The notes under the pieces were generated by a model that was not told where the DNA came from, did not search any database, and saw nothing but the letters and a program-made list of their open reading frames with translations. A program made the translations under genes and the position numbers. DNA of 64,000 bases from Panonychus citri (lineage: Eukaryota; Arthropoda; Arachnida; Trombidiformes; Tetranychidae), in NCBI RefSeq assembly GCF_014898815.1, contig NW_026515544.1, positions 3,201,426 through 3,265,425 on the forward strand, written 5' to 3'. The number at the start of each line of letters is the position of its first letter. Positions within the stretch are counted from its first letter, which is position 1. Positions 1-9,492 of the stretch are shown in pieces.

Positions 1-1
1 C

Positions 2-1651
2 AACAGGTTATCAGATTATTCGGTTATGGTTTATTGGGAACTTTCCAACAAAACGAGTTTACCTGTTTCATTTTTCAAACTTCAGTACAAAGAATCGGGT
101 CCCAAAAGTACATGGAACACTCTGTCGGAAGATATTGCACCTTGGATAACAACACAAACTGTTTCTGGTCTTGTACCTGACTCGAAATATCGATTCAGAG
201 TTATGGCAGTTTTTAACAATTCAGATTATAGAGAAAGTCCCGTTTCCGATAAATTTCATCTCATTCGAACTAGCATGTTGAAGAAACCCAAAGACGCACC
301 GAACATAATTGCAGTTGTACCACAAAGCTCTACACAAATTCAAGTTATTTGGGACAATTACAAAGAAAGTTCGACTTCTATTGAAGGATTTATTATCCAT
401 TATCGTGCAACCTCATCCGCTGGTGATTATTTCCAGATCACTTTACCAACCAAATCAACTAAATTCAATCATATTGTATCACAATTATCACCGGCAACAT
501 CTTATGAGTTTAAATTGCAAGTTTTCAACTCTGCCGGTGTCTCTGAATATTCAAAAATATTAACTGGCTCAACCTTTGACGATCCAGTGTCAACAACCAC
601 TGAAATAATTACCGTTATCAAAGTTGGACAAAATCTCGACTCTCACATTGAAAATAATTATCATTTATTTTTACTAATTGTTGGGGGTATTGGTGCGTTT
701 GCTTTATCGGTATTCATTGTTTGCTGTATTGTCCAATGTGCAGGTCGATATAAACAAAGTCCTCAACGCAAAAAAGACAATGGATCAATACCAACTCCTC
801 AGCTTACTAATGGTGATCTAAATAATTCATCTCTACTTATTCATAATCATCATCATCACCATCATCACCGGACGAATCAATCATTTGATGAATATAAAAG
901 GGAAAACGATATTATCGGTTCTCATTGCGATAAATCAAGTAGCAATAATGTTACAGCTTCAGTGAGCATTGATCATTTTCCAATTGATTATAATCAAGAA
1001 ATCAACGAGAAAAGAAACAATTATCAAACTCGCACTTATATGATTGACTCTTTTTGTGAAGAATCACCTTATGGGGTCGGTGGTCGAACTGGCAGTTGGT
1101 CAAGAAAAAGTAGAAAAAAATGTTTCGAAACCGATGCCGGAGTGAAACTGATCGCAACTGCTTCGTCTCATAACAGTTTACAACGTAAATATTTGTACGA
1201 AAATCAAAATGAGCATCATGTACCAAGTACATTGGAACGTCGAAGATCAACTTTCAAAAGCGAAGAACATCTTAAATGTTCACTAAATGCTCGAATTCAT
1301 TCAAAAAGTAGCAGTTTTACGAAACTTGATGGAACATTGGAAAGAAAGAAACGACGATCCAATGGAACAATTAACAATCAAAAATCTCCATTATCGCCAC
1401 AATCACAACCACCCCCAGTGCCTGAGAGATCCTCTCATCTCTCTAATCATAGATCGTTAAGCTCTTCCCGATTAAATGGATCTCTGGAGAAGAGAAAAAA
1501 ATCTCGAACAGAATATGTTAACACTAATAATACAAATATGATCAAGAATGGAAATCATACAAATCAATCTCAAATCAATTCTTACAATGGTACAATCAAC
1601 CATATCAATAATAGTAAACCACCTTTGCTGATTATGCAAAGTACTTGTTAA
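2..1651 (+). CDS. Ihog/Boi-like Hedgehog co-receptor, C-terminal part (copy 1)
   Basis: Type I membrane protein of the Ihog/Boi (vertebrate CDON/BOC) family, known to bind Hedgehog through FN3 domains and present it to Patched. The frame is already open at base 2, so the Ig domains lie upstream of the window. Visible in order (about 549 codons): most of a first FN3 domain (to about residue 90), a second FN3 (about 100-195), a hydrophobic transmembrane segment (about 220-245, rich in I/V/F/L, ending CCIVQCAGRYK), and a cytoplasmic tail of about 300 residues. The tail is Asn/Ser/Lys-rich and has a His run (about 280-290) and a Pro motif PPPVPERSS (about 468-476) that could bind SH3 domains. This is the only uninterrupted copy of the tail in the window. 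The family call rests on Ig+FN3+TM architecture and the Ig domains of the sister copies. CDO/BOC-like is the alternative name for the same family. Confidence 0.75.
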   Translation, partial: NRLSDYSVMVYWELSNKTSLPVSFFKLQYKESGPKSTWNTLSEDIAPWITTQTVSGLVPDSKYRFRVMAVFNNSDYRESPVSDKFHLIRTSMLKKPKDAPNIIAVVPQSSTQIQVIWDNYKESSTSIEGFIIHYRATSSAGDYFQITLPTKSTKFNHIVSQLSPATSYEFKLQVFNSAGVSEYSKILTGSTFDDPVSTTTEIITVIKVGQNLDSHIENNYHLFLLIVGGIGAFALSVFIVCCIVQCAGRYKQSPQRKKDNGSIPTPQLTNGDLNNSSLLIHNHHHHHHHRTNQSFDEYKRENDIIGSHCDKSSSNNVTASVSIDHFPIDYNQEINEKRNNYQTRTYMIDSFCEESPYGVGGRTGSWSRKSRKKCFETDAGVKLIATASSHNSLQRKYLYENQNEHHVPSTLERRRSTFKSEEHLKCSLNARIHSKSSSFTKLDGTLERKKRRSNGTINNQKSPLSPQSQPPPVPERSSHLSNHRSLSSSRLNGSLEKRKKSRTEYVNTNNTNMIKNGNHTNQSQINSYNGTINHINNSKPPLLIMQSTC

Positions 1652-1769
1652 TTACAATCAACTTTTTTTTCTACAACTTTTTTAACTAATATTTTTGTCA
1701 ACCAATATTTTCTAAAAGAATCTCAATATTTTAAATGTAAATAGTTTTATTGAAATCTTCGCCATTGTA

Positions 1770-1775
1770 AATAAA
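1770..1775 (+). promoter_or_regulatory. Polyadenylation signal AATAAA of Ihog-like copy 1
   Basis: AATAAA lies 119 bases after the stop codon at 1651. The same 3'UTR sequence recurs after copy 2 (about 6860-6910) and in decayed form at about 3520-3665. Confidence 0.5.
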
Positions 1776-1835
1776 ATTTTCTCATAAAGCAATTATTAAT
1801 AAATTGTTTTTTTACTAAACCAGAAATCGATTTTA

Positions 1836-2095
1836 ATTTTACATCAACAGCCAATATTAAGCCTTTTATCATTTTGCTCGCTCTTTTATTAGATCAACAT
1901 TTGTTAACAAATCCTAGTAATCTATTAATACAAATTAGCGATTCTCGTCCATCGGACTCTGGAAAGTGAAAGTGCCAAAAACATTGTCCTGTTCACTGTT
2001 TTTCCAGCAAATTTAACAAAAGCGGTCATGGGAACAAATATAACATTAGAATTCGTCGCTCAATGAATAAGATCATTACCGAAAATAAATTTCAA
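1836..2095 (+). pseudogene. Decayed Ihog-like Ig-exon fragment
   Basis: Bases 1969-2093 align with the open Ig exon at 35258-35382 (shared coding for KNIVxFTVFPANLTKAVMGT), but carry an in-frame stop and have lost the following Trp/Lys codons. The preceding part (ISDSRPSDSG) matches the Ig C-terminal strand also seen at 7030-7075. It is a dead duplicate, not an exon of copy 1, because it lies downstream of that gene's stop codon. Confidence 0.6.
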
Positions 2096-2114
2096 ACGGT
2101 AAATAATAGGAAAG

Positions 2115-2230
2115 TGTTCATGAGAAAGCTTTAACACTAGTCTAAAGTTAAGACTGGCTCATCGTTAAAATCATTGTTGTATAAACAATATTTGAGTTTG
2201 ACGGTTCGAGCCCAGTTTGAATCGTTAAAT
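2115..2230 (+). repeat. Short repeat with Pol III B-box-like core (copy 1)
   Basis: Contains GGTTCGAGCCC, close to the tRNA/SINE B box, and upstream TGGCTCATCG, loosely like an A box. It is repeated at about 7700-7815. A canonical tRNA fold cannot be built (no acceptor pairing, no U33), so this is at most a tRNA-derived SINE-like remnant. Confidence 0.25.
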
Positions 2231-3714
2231 AAATTAAATTTGAGATTAAATGGTTATCATTTAGACGATAACCAAATCATGAGATTACTTAACTTCTTTT
2301 TTTTTGTTTAATTCAAAAAAATTTTACAATCGGTTATAAAAATTTTATTTCTATTAGGCTTTTCATTTCTTGTTCTGACCAATTAATTTCAGTTAAACTG
2401 TTTTAGTTTTACAAGCTTTGTTGAATATTATTTCGCGTCACAGTTAGTTAGATTCCGTAAATTTTATATTTTAGCAAGTTTCTTTGCAATCCATTGGAAT
2501 GTTTATCTTCATTTTGTGATACACATTTATGCAGATAGTGATTTGTATAGTAAAGTAATTAAATAATTGTGTAATTATGTAGATACATCATAGGTTATGA
2601 TCATTTAAGACGGAAAACTAAATAGAATGGTATCTATCTAGAAAAAAAGCTAACAGTTTTTTCCAATATTTCGAATTTTTTCAATATTAAGAGATATTTC
2701 GAGAGAATAGAAATCTTAAATAGTTTCAATTCGAAAATTTTCTATAAATTAGTTTTAAGATTCTATCCTCATTCAATCATGATGATAAGTTTTCGTTTTG
2801 CTAACTTTGTTTTTGTACCAATTTTTTCTCTCTTTTTCTCTCAATCTGAATTGCTTGTTAATTTCTCATTTACTGGGTAAATTATTTTCCGATAATTTCT
2901 TTACTCTTTATTTATTAACTTCTTTTTATTGAAACAAAAACATTTAATTAACTTTATTAGAGATAAAAACAAACGGTTTTTTTGTTTTATTTCCCTTTCA
3001 CGTTCATTACCAAGATATTGGATTTTTTCTATGAAAAATTGGTTGTTCAAAACGGTTTTGTAAAAGATGAATCCATGTATGACCAATGAAATTTATGATT
3101 TCAGATAAATAAAATCTAATTACATGCTTAGTTATAATTTCAATTGTTTAATTTTAAATTAAATACGACTAAATTTTCATTCAAAATATTAAATATTCAT
3201 GTCAACTGATTGATGACTGCCAATTATGCTATCAATGTAAATCATCCAGTGACTAATGTATTTTCTGCTCAACAGTGGTCAGATCTCATGGAAGATACTG
3301 ATCCAATCCACCTACCTAACGAAAGTTCCAAAAATATTGTCCGATTCACTGTTTTCTAAAAAATTTAACTGCAGAATGTGTTTTAATTGATCTGTTTAGA
3401 ATGAACATTTTCTAGTTCTTGAAGCATTTTTCTCATCAGGTTGTTACTAATAAAACCGGGCAAAATGGGGTTAACATAGTACCAAAGTGTAAAAGTAGTC
3501 ATAATGACCACGATTGGATCATTGCGAATCAATATTTTCTAGGAGAATCTCAATATTGCAAATTTAACTATTTTTATCGAAATATTCACCATTGTGAATG
3601 AAAAATTTTCTCATTAAGCGATTATTAATAAATTTTTTTACAGCAAACTAGAAATGCATTTATATTTTAAGAGTTTTGAGAGACGATAGTCGCAACCGGA
3701 TACGGTGAATTATA

Positions 3715-4546
3715 TACAGCCACGGACATTAAGTTTCGTACACTTTCAATTAAAGTTGCGCATAGAGTTGGTTATCTAATCAAAATTGATAAAATTTCAT
3801 AATCTATTGTTGATTATTAGGTTTATTTACATTTTGATTTGTTTTGTTTTAGTTAATTTAGTTTAAATTAAATCTTGATGCCCAGGGCTCTAGAAAATGA
3901 TCTGCGTTTAAAATCATCGATTTAACATCACAAGGTTTCAGTGTCAGAGATAGCTAGTGAACTGGACTTACCAGCATCAACGGTTCAAGGATGGAGGATG
4001 AGATACAATCAACGTGGACATTTGAACACATTTTACTCTAACTGTAAGAGGCCTTTCATATTGAATGGCCATCTAAAAGAGTCGATTCTTTTGAAAACGA
4101 TCGAAGATCCGTTTAAACCCTCTACTAAAATTAACAACGAATTAGATTCAATTGTAACGCCCCGAACGGTCAATAGGTTTTTGAGATCAGAAGGCTATAA
4201 GACTCACCATGCGGCTACAAAGCCTAAGCTTAAGACTCAACATCGTCAACGAAGAGTTGAGTTCGCAATGGTTCACGAATCGTTCGATTGGACGAAGTGT
4301 ATCTTCGTTGACGAATGTTGTTTCAGTAGTGAGAAAGATGGAATAAAACTAGTCAAAAGGCCTAGAAACTGTCGTTATAACGAAAGTTATGTTAATCAAT
4401 CTGATCATTGTGGCCGTAAAATTGTAATAGAGCAAGATGGTTTTCCAACAAGATTTTGATTAAATGAAATTGATAAATAAAATTGATTAGATAACCAACT
4501 CTATGCAACTTTAATTGATGTACGAAACTTAATGTCCGTGGCTGTA
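3715..4546 (+). mobile_element. Internally deleted Tc1-like DNA transposon
   Basis: Terminal inverted repeats begin CAGCCACGGACATTAAG at 3717 and end with the exact complement at 4544, flanked by TA on both sides (3715-3716, 4545-4546). The repeats extend about 65 bases with two short indels. The element is about 830 bp, against roughly 1.3-1.7 kb for a complete Tc1 element. The transposase inside is frameshifted and lacks the C-terminal half of the DDE domain, so the copy is non-autonomous. It lies between the two tandem Ihog-like copies. Confidence 0.9.
3878..4459 (+). pseudogene. Truncated Tc1-like transposase
   Basis: Remnant of a Tc1/mariner-superfamily transposase. The open part (3941-4459, about 172 codons; ATG candidate at 3878) shows an N-terminal helix-turn-helix (IASELDLPASTVQGW), a second DNA-binding motif (TPRTVNRFLRSEGY), and the first catalytic block (CIFVDECCFSS, with the first Asp). 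The second Asp and the last acidic residue of the triad are absent, because the coding region stops shortly before the right terminal repeat. Single-base losses near 3910 and 3938 shift the frame at the N-terminus. It cannot encode an active enzyme. Confidence 0.8.
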
Positions 4547-4653
4547 TATCATATATTATAATACTATCAATGACTTTAATTATTATTAATAGTTTTGGAA
4601 ATCGAAGAGAAATGGGTTTATCAAAATTTTCATTAACTAATTCAATGAATGAC

Positions 4654-6755
4654 GAATGTCAATCAACAGGTAATCCCAAACCAGAAATTGATTGGTTTTT
4701 TAATGGTAAACTTTTAACCAAACCACAATCACAATTATCACCTTCATTATCAATTGAACATATACCTGGAGTAACAATTAACGAGCAACATACCGAATTA
4801 ATAGTGACCAATGCCCGTTCATCAATCCATTCGGGAATCTTTCAGTGTTTCGCTTCAAACGAACTGAACAATGATTACAAATCAACTTATTCTCTTTCTC
4901 ATGTTAAAGTTTCTTTCACGAGCTGAATCTTTGGATAATTCAAGAATTTCAGAAGCCGATAAATCAATTAATCAAAAGAATCCGAGTACAATCTCTATTC
5001 TAGATGATATATTTAAACCCAATGGAGGTGGAGAAAACAATAGTAAAGAAAGAGAGAGAGGAAGAGGAAGGAAACGTCATGGTAAACCAATGATACCGCC
5101 AAGTAAACCTAAAGTCAACAGGTTATCAGATTATTCGGTTATGGTTTATTGGAACTTTCCAACAAAACGAGTTTACCTGTTTCATTTTTCAAACTTCAGT
5201 ACAAAGAATCGGGTCCCAAAAGTACATGGAACACTCTGTCTGAAGATATCGCACCTTGGATAACAACACAAACTGTTTCTGGTCTTGTACCTGACTCGAA
5301 ATATCGATTCAGAGTTATGGCAGTTTTTAACAATTCAGATTATAGAGAAAGTCCCGTTTCCGATAAATTTCATCTGATTCGAACTAGCATGTTGAAGAAA
5401 CCCAAAGACGCACCGAACATAATTGCAGTTGTACCACAAAGCTCTACACAAATTCAAGTCATTTGGGACAATTACAAAGAAAGTTCGACTTCTATTGAAG
5501 GATTTATTATCCATTATCGTGCAACCTCATCCGCGGGTGATTATTTCCAGATCACTTTACCAACCAAATCAACTAAATTCAATCATATTGTATCACAATT
5601 ATCACCGGCAACATCTTATGAGTTTAAATTGCAAGTTTTCAACTCTGCCGGTGTCTCTGAATATTCAAAAATATTAACTGGCTCAACCTTTGACGATCCA
5701 GTGTCGACAACCACTGAAATAATTACCGTTATCAAAGTTGGACAAAATCTCGACTCTCATTGAAAATAATTATCATTTATTTTTACTAATTGTTGGTTGT
5801 ATTGGTGCGTTTGCTTTATCGGTATTCATTGTTTGCTGTATTGTCCAATGTGCAGGTCGATATAAACAAAGTCCTCAACGCAAAAAAGACAATGGATCAA
5901 TACCAACTCCTCAGCTTACTAATGGTGATCTAAATAATTCATCTCTACTTATTCATAATCATCATCATCACCATCATCACCGGACGAATCAATCATTTGA
6001 TGAATATAAAAGGGAAAACGATATTATCGGTTCTCATTGCGATAAATCAAGTAGCAATAATGTTACAGCTTCAGTGAGCATTGATCATTTTCCAATTGAT
6101 TATAATCAAGAAATCAACGAGAAAAGAAACAATTATCAAACTCGCACTTATATGATTGACTCTTTTGTGAAGAATCACCTTAGGGGTCGGTGGTCGAACT
6201 GGCAGTTGGTCAAGAAAAAGTAGAAAAAAATGTTTCGAAACCGATGCCGGAGTGAAACTGATCGCAACTGCTTCGTCTCATAACAGTTTACAACGTAAAT
6301 ATTTGTACGAAAATCAAAATGAGCATCATGTACCAAGTACATTGGAACGTCGAAGATCAACTTTCAAAAGCGAAGAACATCTTAAATGTTCACTAAATGC
6401 TCAATTCATTCAAAAGTAGCAGTTTTACGAAACTTGATGGAACATTGGAAGAAAGAAACGACGATCCAATGGAACAATTAACAATCAAAATCTCCATTAT
6501 CGCCACATCACAACCACCCCAGTGCCTGAGAGATCCTCTCATCTCTCTAATCATAGATCGTTAAGCTCTTCCCGATTAAATGGATCTCTGGAGAAGAGAA
6601 AAAAATCTCGAACAGAATATGTTAACACTAATAATACAAATATGATCAAGAATGGAAATCATACAAATCAATCTCAAATCAATTCTTACAATGGTACAAT
6701 CAACCATATCAATAATAGTAAACCACCTTTGCTGATTATGCAAAGTACTTGTTAA
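4654..6755 (+). pseudogene. Ihog/Boi-like co-receptor, copy 2, broken by small indels
   Basis: Tandem duplicate of copy 1, starting further upstream inside an Ig domain (ECQSTGNPKPEIDWFF) and running through a linker rich in Arg/Lys/Glu, both FN3 domains, the transmembrane segment and the whole tail to the same stop. Relative to copy 1 it has many short deletions: one G near 5150, two bases at about 5759, one T at about 6164, and single bases at about 6404-6415, 6450 and 6505-6515. Each breaks the frame. Substitutions are few. The bias to short deletions, several in homopolymers, is as typical of uncorrected long-read consensus as of real decay. Upstream of 4654 the sequence is unrelated to the gene. 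Confidence 0.75.
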
Positions 6756-8241
6756 TTACAATCAACTTTTTTTTCTACAACTTTTTTAACTAATATTTTT
6801 GTCAACCAATATTTTCTAAAAGAATCTCAATATTTTAAATGTAAATAGTTTTATTGAAATCTTCGCCATTGTAAATAAAATTTTCTCATAAAGCAATTAT
6901 TAATAAATTGTTTTTTACTAAACTAGAAATCTATTTTCATTTTACATCAACATCCAATATTAAGCCTTTTATCATTTTGCTTGCTCTTTTATTAGATCAT
7001 TATTTGTTAACAAGTTCTAGTAATTTTTTAATGCAAATTAGCGACTCTCGTCTATCGGACTCAGGAATCTACCGATTTGTCCCTTTTAATGCTTTTCGTC
7101 GAGAGAGATGAAATGCTTCTTGGATAATTAAACTCGATGTATTTCCTGCACCACAATTGTCTGGTCTTATGGAAGATATTAGCACGGTTATTATGGTTTA
7201 AAGATGATGAACAAATGCGCCTCATTTAATGAGTTAATTTACAGTAATCATAATCACAATTAATCAACAATCATAAAGCAAAATCATTAACCAGAAATGT
7301 ATAATGAATAAAGCTGGTAATTTCAGATGAAAACAGTTAAGTGATATGATTAGTCTGAATTTAAGTCGTGTAAATTTCGTATATTTTAACTAACTGTCTC
7401 AAATGTAATAGCATTCAATTACTATGATCAGCACTTAATGATTTAGATAAAAATTCATAATATTAATAGCATTATAAAATATTGATTTCATACGGCAGTG
7501 CATTGATATGATCATTAGCTTTGTTTGATTTTTTTAAACTAATCAAATTCAACAAGTCTGGAAAAGTTAATGCTCTTGGTTTAATTCAATCAACTATAAA
7601 TTCATTCAATAATAGAAAAATTAGGTCATTAAAAATTTCAGGCTTAGAAAGACGTTTGTATCTTTAAATATTTCGAAATTTCAAACGTTAAATAATAGGA
7701 AAGTGTTCATGAGAAAACTTTATCACTAGTCTAAAGTTAAGACTGGCTCATCGTTAAAATCATTGTTGTATAAACAATATTTGAGTTTGACGGTTCGAGC
7801 CCAGTTTGAATCTCGTTAAATAAATTAAATTTGAGATTAAATGGTTATCATTTAGACGATAACCAAATCATGAGATTACTTAACTTCTTTTTTTTTGTTT
7901 AATTCAAAAAAATTTTACAATCGGTTATAAAAATTTTATTTCTATTAGGCTTTTCATTTCTTGTTCTGACCAATTAATTTCAGTTAAACTGTTTTAGTTT
8001 TACAAGCTTGACTGTTGAATATTATTTCGCGTCACAGTTAGTTAGATTCCGTAAATTTTATATTTTAGCAAGTTTCTTTGCAATCCATTGGAATGTTTAT
8101 CTTCATTTTGTGATACACATTTGTGTAGATAGTGATTTGTATAGTAAAGTAATTAAATAATCGTGTAATCATGTAGCTGCATCATAGGTGATGATCATTT
8201 AAAACTGAAAACTGAATAGAATGTTAACCATTCAGAAAAAG
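6756..8241. other. 3' flank of Ihog copy 2 up to retroelement B
   Basis: Holds the duplicated 3'UTR, a decayed Ig fragment (6930-7180), about 480 bases not present in the flank of copy 1 (about 7190-7680), and the repeat of 2100-2640 at 7690-8225. No other gene seen. Sequence homologous to the flank of copy 1 continues at 22591, so retroelement B was inserted into this flank. Confidence 0.6.
6930..7180 (+). pseudogene. Decayed Ihog-like Ig-domain fragment
   Basis: Reads as the C-terminal part of an Ig domain (ISDSRLSDSGIYR), then a TGA stop. After the stop the same frame continues with an Ig-like strand and linker (NASWIIKLDVFPAPQLS). It is homologous to 1836-1970 and, in its last part, to about 3255-3300. 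It lies downstream of the copy 2 tail, so it cannot be an exon of it. Confidence 0.55.
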
Positions 8242-8560
8242 TGAAACGTAGTTTCGGGAATCACCTCAATATTAACTTATATAAAACAATATAATCACAA
8301 TTATATGAATACTTTAAACTTAAACCTTTAATGTTACTTAAGGGAAGAGGGAAGTGGGACTGATGAAAGGATACAATGTATTACAATATAACGAAGGTGA
8401 TCATGATACTCTGATCATGATCACCTTCAGAAGATTCTAGAACATTCCAACTATTAAATATTAAATCTATTATCGTGACATGAAACTCATGGTCATCATC
8501 ATGGTAACAGAAACAATACAAAGACAGATCATTAAACTAATAATCAATAATTTTGTTACA
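8242..8560 (-). repeat. 3' LTR of element B
   Basis: 319 bp, identical by eye to 22268-22586. It contains a hairpin at 8393-8428 with a 15-bp stem (GAAGGTGATCATGAT and its complement) around a 6-base loop. Confidence 0.9.
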
Positions 8561-8577
8561 TTACCCCCGTCCTCCAG
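8561..8577 (-). promoter_or_regulatory. Polypurine tract-like sequence of element B
   Basis: In element orientation this reads CTGGAGGACGGGGGTAA directly before the 3' LTR, as expected of a plus-strand primer. Confidence 0.5.
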
Positions 8578-8676
8578 ACGAAAGGTCTCTCTTTCGTAAC
8601 AATAATCGATAAATCAATAAGCACAGTTTTTGCATTAAGTAAGCACATCGAATGCGATAAAAACACCAATACAATA

Positions 8677-9066
8677 TCATTCATACTTTATATTAATCTT
8701 TACATATTCAGAGTTACAATAAACTTGATTATGTTCAGAAATTATAAACTGAAGAACATCTTCAGGTACATCAAATTTATTAACATTAAACAAAGCAGCA
8801 AATTCTAACAAACATGCACGAGCTTTTTCCAAAATTTTCGCTTGTTGATCAAATTTACCGTTGATTTCGTCTTCAATTCCCGAACAACGAAAATAAGCAT
8901 ATTTCATGAGTAACTGGTTACCTTTGATTTTACCTTCAATCTTTTCCTTGACTGATTTTGGAGCAGGTCGTTTCAATGTTTTCTTCAGCGTTAATATTTG
9001 ATCGATGGCAATCCCTACCACCTTGACAAAATTATCATTTTTATCCTTAAACACCTCAGAAGTCAT
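8677..9066 (-). CDS. Accessory ORF of element B, function unknown
   Basis: 129 codons, no family recognised. The product is predicted soluble, Lys/Glu-rich in its first half (KTLKRPAPKSVKEKIEGKIKG) and probably mostly helical, with no signal peptide or membrane segment and no zinc or catalytic motif I can name. Its ATG is 10 bases after a good splice-acceptor-like sequence (CTGCTTCTAACAG ending at 9077), so it may be translated from a spliced mRNA. It is the last ORF before the 3' LTR of B. Element A sits just upstream of it (A ends at 9107). Confidence 0.5.
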   Translation of the reverse strand: MTSEVFKDKNDNFVKVVGIAIDQILTLKKTLKRPAPKSVKEKIEGKIKGNQLLMKYAYFRCSGIEDEINGKFDQQAKILEKARACLLEFAALFNVNKFDVPEDVLQFIISEHNQVYCNSEYVKINIKYE

Positions 9067-9106
9067 CTTTTGATTACTGTTAGAAGCAGAAAACAGCTAA
9101 TACAAT

Positions 9107-9349
9107 TGTAGCAAATTCACTTCAAAATATAAAGATTATTTATTAGAGCACTTTGGGTAACTTTTTACCCCGATTCCATGAGGAAAAATGGCCGATTGTT
9201 GGCCATTATATTGGTAGTGAGGGAGATTATCTTCTCCCTCGCCTTCATCTTCTTCCTCAAAAATGAGCCAATAAGATTAACCAGGTACCACGTGAGAGGT
9301 GGTACCTGGTTGTACAAAAGAAACTGGTGTGGTAACCAGTTTGGTTACA
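9107..9349 (-). repeat. 3' LTR of element A
   Basis: 243 bp, identical by eye to 20644-20886 and, inverted, to 23302-23544. It contains a poly(A)-signal AATAAA in element orientation and an inverted repeat, ACCAGGTACCAC/GTGGTACCTGGT. The open frame on the plus strand here is an LTR coincidence, not a gene. Confidence 0.95.
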
Positions 9350-9492
9350 GTTCTTCGGGGGTACATAGAAAAGATCAACGTCCTCGTTGATTTACAATTA
9401 TAATTTAGTTATTATTAATATAAAATTGCCCAGCACCGGACATTATTTACAAGGTAAAAAAAACTTGTTAAATATTATTAAGTGTATGATTA

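Larger units (their letters stand above)
1652..3714. other. 3' flank of Ihog copy 1 with decayed Ig-exon and 3'UTR fragments
   Basis: No intact gene. The stretch holds the 3'UTR, then diverged pieces of upstream Ihog-like Ig exons. Positions 1836-2095 match the Ig exon that is open at 35258, but with stops. Positions about 3255-3365 read like the end of one Ig domain (residues such as SDLMED) followed by the start of the next (NIVRFTVF), then stops. Positions about 3520-3665 are a diverged second copy of the 3'UTR. Positions 2100-2640 are repeated at 7690-8225. Confidence 0.6.

Noticed and set aside
2135..2222. tRNA gene
   Set aside because: It has a T-loop-like GGTTCGAGCCC, but acceptor arms do not pair and the candidate anticodon loop lacks U33.
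9178..9390. 70-codon ORF in the LTR, also at 20715 and 23261 (hydrophobic, starts MRKNGRLLAII)
   Set aside because: It lies antisense within the LTR and recurs only because the LTR does. There is no family match and its end runs into unrelated flanks.
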